Source: Scilla litardierei (taxonomy: Eukaryota; Streptophyta; Magnoliopsida; Asparagales; Asparagaceae). From it: a DNA stretch of 64,000 nt. Every line of letters starts with the position of its first letter. Position 1 is the stretch's first letter. A program made the translations under genes and the position numbers. The notes beneath the pieces are model-generated. The model was not told the origin of the DNA. It worked only from the letters and a program-made list of their open reading frames with translations, and ran no database searches. Where the stretch lies: positions 32,264,418 through 32,328,417 of the forward strand of contig CM061132.1 of the NCBI GenBank assembly GCA_030789695.1, in the 5' to 3' direction. Of this stretch, positions 24,640 to 64,000 are shown one piece after another.

Positions 24640-24960
24640 CCTGCCCTTCGTCGGTGTCGCCGTTGTCGAGGAGGTCGGAGGGATTTCTGGAAGGGCTAGT
24701 AGCAGCAGGGGAATCTGATTCAGGGTCAGAGTCTTGGTCGTGGAGAAGGTGCTCCTCTACTGGATTGCGATGAAAGACCCTACAAATTTTTGATGGAGAA
24801 GTTGCTCCTTTACTTCTTGCGTGTGGGGAGAAAATGAAATACCCCAGGCGATGAAGAATTGGGCTCTTGCTGCTTGCGTATGGAGATAAGACAACGGAAA
24901 GGAGTTGGGTTCTGCTGCGTGCGTGTGGAGAGAAGACAACGGGACGGAAGAGCAAGAGCC
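24640..24960 (-). pseudogene. Possible captured first exon, family unknown
   Basis: A reading frame ends in an acidic, serine-rich stretch (DQDSDPESDSP) directly followed by a donor-like CAG|GTAACC at about 24640. I do not recognise the family. Its position inside Helitron B suggests another captured piece. Confidence 0.3.
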
Positions 24961-25694
24961 CCAAAACGCCTCTTGCTATTCCCCAAAATTTTGTTATCCC
25001 CCAAAATGCCTGTTTGCGTGTGAGAATGCCTCTTACTCTCCCCAACGTAAAACAAAAGTAAAATTAGACCCTCTCCCCAACGTAAAACAAAAGTAAAATT
25101 AGACCCATAATCAAATGAGGGTGCTGTTTTCCAAGAAAAGATATCTAAAAATATAAACTTATCATCTCAAACCCTCATCCAAACCGTTCATTCCCCAAGA
25201 TTAAATCTTAGCCGTCTTTTATCAACCAGTTTGTCCTAGTCAGCTTGTCCTAGTCAGCCCTAGGATTCAAAAATCGCTGTCAAATGTATAATAGATTTTT
25301 CTTTTCTAAAACGAAGTGTTCCAACCATCATGAACTAATGATGAGTAGCTGGCAGACGAATGAATGTTCCTCTCGGAACCAACCTCAAGAAAATATTCAA
25401 AGGTGCATGCCATTCCACAAAGGAGAACAGTATGCATAAACATTCTAGAGTTGAAATGGAATTGTCATGTAATAATACTGTTCCCTTTCCTTGCCAATAA
25501 ATCATGACAAGAGAAATGCTTACAGAAGTGACAGTAAGGGTGTCTGTGCAGTCCACGTTGTCACAATTTTTCTTTCATGTTATATATTTATATATTTTGC
25601 ATGTGATCCTAATTTCTCCAACATGAACCATGTATTGGGATGAAACCAACAGGGAAGAAAGCTGGCATTTGTTTTGATGTTAATTTTTATGAGG

Positions 25695-25790
25695 TGGTTG
25701 GCTCGGAAAACGCGCAAGTGCACGCCTCCCGCTCCCAAGCGTAGGAGCGTCAATGCAATATAAAAATAACCGGTGAGTACCGGGTCCAAT
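25695..25790 (-). repeat. Duplicated LTR end plus CCAAT spacer
   Basis: The first 91 bases of the LTR (plus-strand sense) are repeated once outside the left LTR, followed by the primer-site side bases CAAT before the full LTR begins at 25791. The outer copy is what abuts the TGAGG duplication, so it was part of the element when it inserted. Confidence 0.85.
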
Positions 25791-27489
25791 TGGTTGACTC
25801 GGAAAACGCGCAAGTGCACGCCTCCCGCTCCCAAGCGTAGGAGCGTCAATGCAATATAAAAATAACCGGTGAGTACCGGGTCGGATCACAGGGACAATTC
25901 GTTCTATTTTCACAAAATTGATCGATAACGAAAAAAATAAAGTGTGATTCAACAATCTCAATTAACGGCGGGTGGAAGTGTGGAAGAAAAGTGGTGAAAA
26001 CTAAAATCCTAAGTGGCTAGGGTTAGAGAGCCAAAGGTGGAGTTTAGGATAGCTAGGAGAGAGAGCATGGGTTGTAGGATCATTAAGTTTTGCATTAATC
26101 AAGTCCTAATTACCACATATAACACAATCGGTCATCCGGCTAAGGAAGCCCAATCGGAATATTTAGCTTTAAAAACACAACAAATTTGCAATATGGAGGG
26201 ATGCATCATCATGGCACTAATCACGTTAGGATCATGGTATTTTCTCAAATCGTGCCCTCTCGGGACTTAGCCAATCAAATTAACCCTAATGTTACATACC
26301 GCATCAACATTGAAATTGGGCAAAGAGGGAAATTAGGGCTTGAATTAACAACCAATCTCAATGAGTCACAACCCAAGCAATCCAATACTACTCTATCATC
26401 ATGAAACAAACGATGGAATTTTCATTCACAAATTCGTCCAAAATCATTACAATAAAGAGATATCAAAAATACACAAGAAAAGTGGAAAGAGATCACCAAT
26501 TTCTCAAGAAATGAGGCTCCCCTCTCACTTGGGCACCTCCTCCAAGCTCCCCAAGCTCCAATGGCCTCCTTCCCTAGCCCTAATCCTAATGGGGAAGAAG
26601 AACCCCACTTAGAACCCTAAAAATCGCCAAGAAAAACCCCCCAAAACCGAGAGATCCTCCAAAATTCGCAAACAGGCCAATTTACCCAGCCTATCGGGCT
26701 TGCGGGTCGGGGAATCACGCCCGACCCGCACAAACCGCCCGCCTGCGCGTTAAGAGGGGAGCCGCCCGCTCTTTTTGAGCGGGCGCTGGGCCCGCTCGAT
26801 TTGAGCGGGCGCTGGGCCCGCTCAAATCGAGCGGGCGCTGAGCCCGCTCAAATCGAGCGGGCCCCGCCCGCTCTTACGAAACCGCGGGCCGGCCCTCTGC
26901 TGGGCCGGCCCGCAAAAAAAGAAAAATAAATATTTTTTTTATATTTATTTTTTTAAATTAAAACGCGCGTGTCCCAGCTGCATCACGGCGCCACGTGGCG
27001 CCGTCTGATTGCGCCACGTGGCGCCCCCAGTAATATTCTTTTTCATGGCTTTTCTCCCCCTTTTCTCCTCCATTTAATTCCAAAAAAATACCTAGAAATC
27101 TCAGAAAAATCCCAAAAATTATGGAAAATCTCTAAGACTCCCAGGAGTACCTGAAAAATATGAGAAGGAGAAATTAGTCCATTTGATGTGAAAATCAATT
27201 TAATGACTATTAAAAACCCAATATTGACCTCCAATAAGCTATATAAAATATTCCAACGCTCAAATAAATCCCAAAAAATGGAGATATGATCGAAATAATA
27301 GCAGGAGCATATGAAAAATAGTAGGAAGCCAATAAAGACGATAAAACCGTATTTTGTGCCAAGAAAGAGAATAAGCCCCGAAAATGACCTAAAGTGAAAA
27401 TATACCCAAAAAGAGCACAATTAAGCCTAATCTTTAGCACAAAATGGGGATAGTTAGGGGGTAAAATATGCAATTTATATCCCAAATCA
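25791..27489 (-). repeat. 3' LTR of the tRNA-Asp gypsy element
   Basis: 1699-base LTR. It contains a block of GC-rich palindromes built from GAGCGGGCGCTGGGCCCGCTC (about 26760-26880). The polypurine tract GTTGGGGGGTG abuts its inner end on the minus strand. Confidence 0.9.
26750..26910. repeat. Palindromic GAGCGGGC / GCCCGCTC cluster in LTR
   Basis: Alternating GAGCGGGCGC and GGGCCCGCTC units are separated by ATTTGAGC. The cluster can form a long GC-rich hairpin. The second LTR carries the same block (31460-31630), there with an extra CCGCTGCTGGGCCGGCC copy. Confidence 0.7.
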
Positions 27490-28646
27490 CACCCCCCAAC
27501 TAGCTTTTTGCTAGTCCCTAGCAAAATATGCGATAAATTCGGATTAAATTGAAAAACATGCACCAAATCCTCGATATCATCATGGCATACTCCAAAAATG
27601 AGATCTCCAAATGATTCAAAAGCCAATATACCAAATATATGAAAGTAAACAACAAGTGATACTCCCCTCAATCCAATTCAAAGTAAAGTGAAGAAATAAG
27701 CCCCGTATCACACGTATCGGGAAATATCACGATGTCAAAATTTCAAATTTTCATGAAAATGGCCAAAACAAAAAGAAATTCCTTCTAAGTGGTGGGAGAT
27801 GAGATTGCATCACTCATGTGGCTTATTCTTTCATTTTTTCATTCATTTTTTCTTTTCTTTTCTTTTTTCCCTTTTTTTTTGTTTTTGATGTTTATGTTTT
27901 GCATTCACGCGATAACGCCATAAATGCAAACACCGACACATTTGCATACACGCGATGACGCTATATATGCAACTGGATGGAATGATCTTCTAAATCTCAT
28001 CTTTGGCGTCCTCCCCAATGTTTCGTGGGGCACCGGCTACTCGATTCGATTAGAAAGAAACATTCAATTATACTAATTTTCTTTTTCATTCCAACATGAA
28101 TTAGCAACTCATCCACCCACTCCTAAGAGGAAAACAAAACAAACACAATTTGGCCACTCCCAATCCAATTAAAAACCACACCGTTCATCCAAATTCATGC
28201 GACCACTTACACCAAACTTTTCCCAAATTATCTCAAAGAAAGTATCACAACATATGAAATAGCTTCATACATAGTATATTAACATATGAATCCAAATTGG
28301 AAAAGAAACGAAAACATACCAATCCAACATCGAGAAATCGATACCAAAATGATAATCCGAAAAATCGCATGGCATTAAGCAAGTAGGGACTAAACAAAGC
28401 TAAAGGCGTAGGGACAAAGAGGCCAAAATATAATATGCAATGAAAATCAATGGATGAGAGCAAGATGGAGGTATCTCAAAAAAAAATTTAGGCCAAAATC
28501 CTAACAAACCTAAAGATTCTAACACTCTCCCCCCAACTTAAAATAAGCATTGTCCTCAATGTTGGGAGAGTACTAGATCTCACAAAAGATCCTAGAAAAG
28601 AAAAAAAGAAAAGCATACGAAAGCAAACTAACTAATTTTTATTTAT

Positions 28647-29624
28647 TTACACTACATGGAAAGAACACACCGTGGCAAATGGCGGATCTCGAATGTATAA
28701 CGGTGGTGGCAACTGCTCGATCATATCATTACGCTCCTCCGCGAGCGTCACCACATCCAATGCCCTACCTCCAATGCGGGCATCAATGGCAAGCGACACA
28801 ACCCCAAGCATCTCCTTGTGATGGAATCCTGCAAAATGGGGGAGATAGGTCGTGTCAAAAATAATTGGGCGAGAGCGCCCATCCAACTGAAAAGCTTGCC
28901 AAAATGGGTCGTCGAAATGAATAAAGGAATTTACAATCAAATGACGACAATCCGAATCATTATGATATGGAATTAAATAATTGGATTCGGGGGTGGAGGA
29001 AAAAGTAAGATGGGAACTTCCCTGAAATGTGATGCTAGGCTCGGAATGATGCACGACCTCAAGAGGAGGTGGAAGTGGCTGCAGAGAGCAAACTGGAGTA
29101 AGAGGGAGCTCGGGCTCAATATATACCATCTCGCAATCCCTGTCGCTATCCTCTTCCTCGAAATCAATATCAACACCAACAGTCTCTGCGGCACTCCCCA
29201 CAACTGGTAAATGCTCCTGACAAACCTCCTCGATGACTGGCAAGTGCGCATCCTGAGGCGAGGGAAGTGACATCTGTGATAGGACTTGAGGTAGACACGT
29301 CTCGGGCAGATCCAAGCACGCATCATCCTCGCCATCCCAGAAATAGCTCATCTTAATCGTCCTCCCAACATACTCAATCGCCTCGACCTGCGAAGCTAAC
29401 TCTGAAGTGGAATGTGGCTCAGGTCCCATGGTGTCCTCAATCTGCTCTCGGCCATCATGCACATCCGCTTCATCCTCAACCTCCAAGTGAAAATGCATCG
29501 TGTCACCGTCGTGGTCGACACGCACTCCATCATCTATCTCATCCGACTCATCAAAATATAATCTGTCAATATCCTCTACCTGGCTCTCATGCAACCCATC
29601 CTCCTGCTCTGCTCTATATCCCAT
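28647..29624 (-). CDS. Acidic open frame downstream of gag, unknown function
   Basis: A 325-codon frame lies in the same reading frame as the gag gene upstream and is separated from it by a single TAG and seven codons. It is very acidic (EEEDSD near the middle, many D/E throughout) and has no protease, reverse transcriptase or integrase motif that I can see. It may be the C-terminal part of a long gag polyprotein split by an amber codon, or the remains of the pol-deleted region. Confidence 0.55.
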   Translation of the reverse strand: MGYRAEQEDGLHESQVEDIDRLYFDESDEIDDGVRVDHDGDTMHFHLEVEDEADVHDGREQIEDTMGPEPHSTSELASQVEAIEYVGRTIKMSYFWDGEDDACLDLPETCLPQVLSQMSLPSPQDAHLPVIEEVCQEHLPVVGSAAETVGVDIDFEEEDSDRDCEMVYIEPELPLTPVCSLQPLPPPLEVVHHSEPSITFQGSSHLTFSSTPESNYLIPYHNDSDCRHLIVNSFIHFDDPFWQAFQLDGRSRPIIFDTTYLPHFAGFHHKEMLGVVSLAIDARIGGRALDVVTLAEERNDMIEQLPPPLYIRDPPFATVCSFHVV

Positions 29625-29645
29625 GGGGTCGCAACAAAAAGAGCC

Positions 29646-30320
29646 CTAAGGTGGCTCCTCAAGCTGACACTGGACCTGCAGCTCTGTATCCTGAAATGGA
29701 AACTGGGACTGGCCATCATCCTCATATCCAAGTGACGGCTCTCCAGATGGCGCAGTCCGCTCCCACTCTGCAAGGTTCCTCAGGTAACACCAAGAATCCT
29801 CTGTCGAATACTCAAAGAACTCCCCACCGCAACTCATCTGCACCAAATCTCGCCCAGATGGCGATAACCCTGTGTAGAAGATCTGCAGCAGATGATCCTC
29901 GTGAAAGCTCTGGTGTGGGCACGCAAGCACCAAATCAGTGAACCTCTGCCAAGTCTGATGGTAGGCCTCCCACTCAGCCTGGATAAAGCTCTCTATATGC
30001 TCCACGGCCTGCTGCCCCTGTACCTGCTCCAAAAAGATAGGCAAAAATACCCGGAGAAATTCAGCCTGAAATGATAACCAGGTAAAATGTGAGTCCAAAG
30101 ACAATGAATCAAACCAAAGTCTAGCATCATCATGTAAAGAATCGGGAAAGAATCTAAAATATATGCAATCATCATCGATATTCCCACCAAGACATGAAAA
30201 CATCCACTCTTCAAATTTTCTAATATGTAAATGAGGGTTCTCCCACTCCGTGCCATGAAAGTATGGCGGAAGTGGGATATCCTCCAAATCAACGTCCGAA
30301 AAATCTGAAGATGATGCCAT
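29646..30320 (-). CDS. Gypsy retrotransposon gag protein
   Basis: A 224-residue capsid-type protein. Athila-like gag features are in order: PPYFHGTEWENP near residue 20, FRFFPDSLHDDARLWFDSL near residue 60, WLSFQAEFLRVFLP, then ACPHQSFHEDHLLQIFYTGL. These match the plant Retrotrans_gag fold. The frame is open upstream to 30398, but the methionine at 30320 (MASSSDF) is chosen because what precedes it is a hydrophobic leader read from the untranslated region. It lies just inside the primer-binding site, as expected. No zinc knuckle is visible. Confidence 0.85.
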   Translation of the reverse strand: MASSSDFSDVDLEDIPLPPYFHGTEWENPHLHIRKFEEWMFSCLGGNIDDDCIYFRFFPDSLHDDARLWFDSLSLDSHFTWLSFQAEFLRVFLPIFLEQVQGQQAVEHIESFIQAEWEAYHQTWQRFTDLVLACPHQSFHEDHLLQIFYTGLSPSGRDLVQMSCGGEFFEYSTEDSWCYLRNLAEWERTAPSGEPSLGYEDDGQSQFPFQDTELQVQCQLEEPP

Positions 30321-30470
30321 GGTAAAAAAATTTTCCAAGAAAATGAAAATAACAACCAAAAGACTCAATAAAAGGAAAATAAATAAACGAAAAGACACAC
30401 GCTAAAAGATAGAAGTATCACACTAAATATTTCAAAATCAATCAAAGATTGCTAATAGTAGAAACCGTTG

Positions 30471-30488
30471 TCCCCGGCAACGGCGCCA
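30471..30488 (-). promoter_or_regulatory. Primer-binding site (tRNA-Asp type)
   Basis: TGGCGCCGTTGCCGGGGA on the minus strand, two bases inside the 5' LTR. It is complementary to the 3' end of plant tRNA-Asp and primes reverse transcription in Athila-like elements. Confidence 0.85.
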
Positions 30489-30490
30489 AT

Positions 30491-32205
30491 TGGTTGGCTC
30501 GGAAAACGCGCAAGTGCACGCCTCCCGCTCCCAAGCGTAGGAGCGTCAATGCAATATAAAAATAACCGGTGAGTACCGGGTCGGATCACAGGGACAATTC
30601 GTTCTATTTTCACAAAATTGATCGATAACGAAAAAAATAAAGTGTGATTCAACAATCTCAATTAACGGCGGGTGGAAGTGTGGAAGAAAAGTGGTGAAAA
30701 CTAAAATCCTAAGTGGCTAGGGTTAGAGAGCCAAAGGTGGAGTTTAGGATAGCTAGGAGAGAGAGCATGGGTTGTAGGATCATTAAGTTTTGCATTAATC
30801 AAGTCCTAATTACCACATATAACACAATCGGTCATCCGGCTAAGGAAGCCCAATCGGAATATTTAGCTTTAAAAACACAACAAATTTGCAATATGGAGGG
30901 ATGCATCATCATGGCACTAATCACGTTAGGATCATGGTATTTTCTCAAATCGTGCCCTCTCGGGACTTAGCCAATCAAATTAACCCTAATGTTACATACC
31001 ACATCAACATTGAAATTGGGCAAAGAGGGAAATTAGGGCTTGAATTAACAACCAATCTCAATGAGTCACAACCCAAGCAATCCAATACTACTCTATCATC
31101 ATGAAACAAACGATGGAATTTTCATTCACAAATTCGTCCAAAATCATTACAATAAAGAGATATCAAAAATACACAAGAAAAGTGGAAAGAGATCACCAAT
31201 TTCTCAAGAAATGAGGCTCCCCTCTCACTTGGGCACCTCCTCCAAGCTCCCCAAGCTCCAATGGCCTCCTTCCCTAGCCCTAATCCTAATGGGGAAGAAG
31301 AACCCCACTTAGAACCCTAAAAATCGCCAAGAAAAACCCCCCAAAACCGAGAGATCCTCCAAAATTCGCAAACAGGCCAATTTACCCAGCCTATCGGGCT
31401 TGCGGGTCGGGGAATCACGCCCGACCCGCACAAACCGCCCGCCTGCGCGTTAAGAGGGGAGCCGCCCGCTCTTTTTGAGCGGGCGCTGGGCCCGCTCGAT
31501 TTGAGCGGGCGCTGGGCCCGCTCAAATCGAGCGGGCGCTGAGCCCGCTCAAATCGAGCGGGCCCTGCCCGCTCTTACGAAACCGCGGGCCGGCCCGCTGC
31601 TGGGCCGGCCCGCTGCTGGGCCGGCCCGCAAAAAAAGAAAAAAAAATATTTTTTTTTATATTTATTTTTTTTTAATTAAAGCGTGCGCGTCCCAGCTGCA
31701 TCACGGCGCCACGTGGCGCCGTCTGATTGCGCCACGTGGCGCCCCCAGTAATATTCTTTTTCATGGCTTTTCTCCCCCTTTTCTCCATTTAATTCCAAAA
31801 AAATACCTAGAAATCTCAGAAAAATCCCAAAAAATTATGGAAAATCTCTAAGACTCCCAGGAGTACCTGAAAAATATGAGAAGGAGAAATTAGTCCATTT
31901 GATGTGAAAATCAATTTAATGACTATTAAAAACCCAATATTGACCTCCAATAAGCTATATAAAATATTCCAACGCTCAAATAAATCCCAAAAAATGGAGA
32001 TATGATCGAAATAATAGCAGGAGCATATGAAAAATAGTAGGAAGCCAATAAAGACGATAAAACCGTATTTTGTGCCAAGAAAGAGAATAAGCCCCGAAAA
32101 TGACCTAAAGTGAAAATATACCCAAAAAGAGCACAATTAAGCCTAATCTTTAGCACAAAATGGGGATAGTTAGGGGGTAAAATATGCAATTTATATCCCA
32201 AATCA
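30491..32205 (-). repeat. 5' LTR of the tRNA-Asp gypsy element
   Basis: 1715-base LTR, differing from the left copy by a few substitutions and small indels, including one extra GC-rich repeat unit near 31605. Confidence 0.92.
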
Positions 32206-32210
32206 TGAGG

Positions 32211-33569
32211 TCAGGCCAGCAAACAGACGTGATGTAGATAAACCAACCATTGGTGATTCAATGTCGAGAATTTATGCTTCTGCTCTCTCTTTCGGGTTCG
32301 TTTTACTTGGTTCTTTTTCTACAGTTAGGGTGTTAATGGTTACTTTTGCCGTTCATTTCGTTATGTAGCTACTTTCTTTGCTGCCTCAAATGCATTTACT
32401 GTTTCGCATTCTAATATAACATCTTCTAGCACCCATGTAAGCAAATTGTCTTTGGCCATTTTAATTCTTGTTTGAGAAGTCCGTATGTTGTTTGGTCTGT
32501 TGTCTGATGTTCTCAGTTGTGTGGTTTCTTGTTTCCAAGCTTATGTCGTTTATAGTCAGATATTATTTGTTTACTCCAGTGTAAGTGTTTCAATCATCTG
32601 TGAACCAAGTAAGCTTCGAAACGAATCATGAGTTAGATCTTTAAAAATATTTGACTGAAGCAAGCAGAAGTGATCTTGCTACTGTAATCTTTTACAGGAA
32701 GGATGCGGCGCTTGTTCCTGCCCCCACAAGGAGTACGTATGTATGTAGAAGAAAGAGCCTGGTCAGCGTCCACAATCCACTGGTAGCCTGCACCTATGAA
32801 CGACTCTTTTGTCCAAAATGGCATGACCCCAACAAGACATATGATCCAATGTTCTGTAAATGAACCAAAGCCCCCCGGGGACAAAGCTAATCTAGTGCTT
32901 CGATCCAGTATTGAACACATCTGCAACAACTTTTTCCATGCAGACAAGGAACGAATTATTAGTATTCCCACATGAGCCACATTTGCATGACAGCAAGGAA
33001 TTCTGGATAAATTCTCTCTGTTCAGGTTTCAACTTTATTGGGTTGATTCATTGCTATTCTTTTGGTTGATAATCAACAAGGACGAAATGAACTCTGCAAA
33101 CTATAAACCCAAAAATCTATAATGGCCCTTTAGCTGAGCTTTGAAGTTGCACCTCAACTCAGACATGGAAAACAGTAACATCTGCTAAAATGCATTTGCA
33201 AATTCCATATGCAAAGAGACACATGCAACCAAGAGAATCAGCTGCCATGTGATCCGAAAAGCGTATAAAGAACAAAATATTGATATAAATTGAAATTCTA
33301 CAGTTATAACAGTACCAAAAGAGATCTAAACTTTAAACATATTTGTCCATGTCTATGATCCAAGCCTCATGCTGCACTAATTGGCAAGGAAAACCCAACA
33401 TTACGCTAGCTAACTATTGCTTTGGAACCACTCTTGTTTCTAGCCATTGGCCCAAAAAAATCACTCATTTCTCTACGAACTATTTGTAAACAAACTATAG
33501 CAGATTGACGACCAGCAGAGATCTACTTTCCTTCCATAAACTATAGACCCGAAGGTCACTGAATTCCAA
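32211..33569. other. Region 3' of the bZIP gene
   Basis: Directly after the TGAGG duplication there is a short open stretch (to about 32368) that continues the frame seen left of the element (25617-25694). The rest has no supported gene. The part nearest 33569 is probably the bZIP 3' untranslated region. Confidence 0.35.
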
Positions 33570-63344
<29,775 letters not shown>

Positions 63345-63360
<16 letters not shown>

Positions 63361-63415
63361 TTACTAACGTCACTTCTAAGTTTGCAGGTTCAAACCCCAT
63401 TAATGTCATTTTTTC
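63345..63415 (+). other. Possible SINE head with B-box
   Basis: TTAGGTTGGTAGTTACTAAC and then GCAGGTTCAAACCCC have the spacing and look of the A-box and B-box of tRNA-derived SINEs. The pyrimidine-rich tract that follows could be its degenerate tail. Weak evidence. Confidence 0.35.
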
Positions 63416-63900
63416 CATTTCTTCTTAATTAACTTTTTGTTTTTTTCCTTCCCTTTTTTCACTTCACTTTTCCTTTCTTTCTTATTTTACCCTATTATTT
63501 AACATGAACCTCCTCCATTATGATTTTTCCTTTTATTTATTTCTTTTTATTTTTTATTTAAGTTTTTATTGTTTTTCATTTTTCCATTTCTTCTTTATTA
63601 CGTTGCCATCCTTTTAACTTTCATTTTCATTTCATTTTCATTTTTTCCCCTAATGTTTCCACATGAATCTCCTCCATTGTGGTTTTTCTTTCTTTTTCTT
63701 TTTCTTCTTTTTTTATTTTTCACTTTCTTCTTTATTATATTTCATTCCCTTTTTCACTTTGCTTTGCTTTTCTTTCTTTCTTATATTTTTTCCACTATGT
63801 TTTGAAGTAAATATCCTTCATTGTGATTTTTCCTTTTTTTTTCCTTTTTTATTTAAGGTTCCATTTCTTATTTTCTTTTTAAAAACCTCTCAAATTAGAT
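63415..63900 (+). repeat. Pyrimidine-rich degenerate repeats
   Basis: Three units of about 150-170 bases start with ATGAACCTCCTCCATTATGA, ATGAATCTCCTCCATTGTGG and TAAATATCCTTCATTGTGAT (63504, 63662, 63807), each followed by a long T/C tract. The open frames here are low-complexity and not called. Confidence 0.6.
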
Positions 63901-64000
63901 TTTGTATGAAACAGAGGATCAATGTTGTTGTATGAACAAGAGATCATTCATAATATGGATGGAAAATTTGTAATTCGAGGAATATCTACTTCTAAGACTC

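Larger units (their letters stand above)
20812..25295 (-). mobile_element. Helitron B carrying host gene scraps
   Basis: On the minus strand it starts TCTATTATACATTTGACAG at 25295, preceded by A at 25296, and ends in the hairpin GTGCCCGCGGGCAC then GGGTTATGACTAG at 20812. It shares both ends with Helitron A and stands head to tail with it. At 4.5 kb it carries a minisatellite near its 3' end and pieces of at least two unrelated host genes (isoaspartyl peptidase and ETF-alpha), which is typical Helitron gene capture. No Rep/helicase gene is present, so it is non-autonomous. Confidence 0.85.
25695..32205 (-). mobile_element. Gag-only Ty3/gypsy element with tRNA-Asp primer site
   Basis: LTRs of about 1.7 kb (25791-27489 and 30491-32205) are nearly identical, so insertion was recent. 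The 5-base duplication TGAGG (25690-25694, 32206-32210) frames the whole. On the minus strand the primer-binding site TGGCGCCGTTGCCGGGGA (30488-30471) fits tRNA-Asp, as used by Athila-like elements. Inside are a gag gene and an acidic open frame but no protease, polymerase or integrase. The usual end-of-pol polypurine string (near 28535) is still there, so pol was deleted. The left LTR has an extra 96-base piece at its outer end. Confidence 0.93.

Noticed and set aside
25695..27489. The repeated 96-base stretch taken as the LTR start for both copies
   Set aside because: The right LTR matches only from 25791 onward at full length; the outer 96 bases are an additional piece, so LTR proper starts at 25791.
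63420..63935. Phe/Leu-rich open frames in the pyrimidine tract
   Set aside because: They are translations of T/C low-complexity repeats, not membrane proteins with family features.

Overview
This window is nuclear DNA from a flowering plant. The genes have plant-type introns, the protein families are plant-specific (COBRA-like, group I bZIP, FAR1-type Mutator transposase), and most of the sequence is plant transposable elements. The GC-rich third positions of the COBRA-like gene suggest a monocot, but that is only an inference. Three host genes are supported: a four-exon COBRA-like gene (3327-5832, +), an intronless RHOMBOID-LIKE 13 type protease (11463-12275, +), and a group I bZIP factor (RF2a/bZIP29/69-like) on the minus strand. 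The bZIP exons lie at 61075-60943, 60090-60006 and 33895-33570, and its 5' end is outside the window.

The left part (1-13.8 kb) holds the first two genes plus a Del/Tekay-like LTR (520-2183), a LINE reverse-transcriptase scrap near 6.1 kb, degenerate repeats and a GC-rich minisatellite near 9.4 kb. From 13.8 to 32.2 kb there are four structurally defined elements. First is a gag-only gypsy derivative (13848-17907, duplication CTACC) that itself contains a solo LTR (14267-15699, duplication TGGGA). Next are two head-to-tail Helitrons on the minus strand (25295-20812 and 20811-19780); the larger carries exon scraps of isoaspartyl peptidase/L-asparaginase and of electron-transfer flavoprotein alpha. 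Last is a gag-only, tRNA-Asp-primed gypsy element (25695-32205, duplication TGAGG).

From 33.9 to 60.0 kb the sequence is a single bZIP intron of about 26.1 kb, inferred from matching exon phase. It contains fold-back elements, a 0.65 kb Mutator derivative, Helitrons carrying an F-box/LRR scrap and a multi-exon asparaginyl-tRNA-synthetase-like pseudogene, and then the most striking object in the window. This is a 15.7 kb near-palindrome (43730-59394) made of two Mutator-like elements joined end to end in inverted orientation. Each arm has its own terminal repeats, a FAR1-type transposase gene, and a convergent second gene with a plant-mobile-domain-like fold. Each arm is also seeded with a palindromic motif of the type GAAACCC(A)AGGGTTTC. 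The whole is flanked by (TA)n.

The layout resembles two known systems. Each arm looks like maize MuDR (two convergent genes), but the accessory gene is unrelated to mudrB as far as I can see. The inverted pair looks like Mu killer, the inverted MuDR duplication whose hairpin RNA silences MuDR. Lying in an intron of a probably transcribed gene, it could be copied into a very long hairpin. That function is inference. The structure is directly visible.
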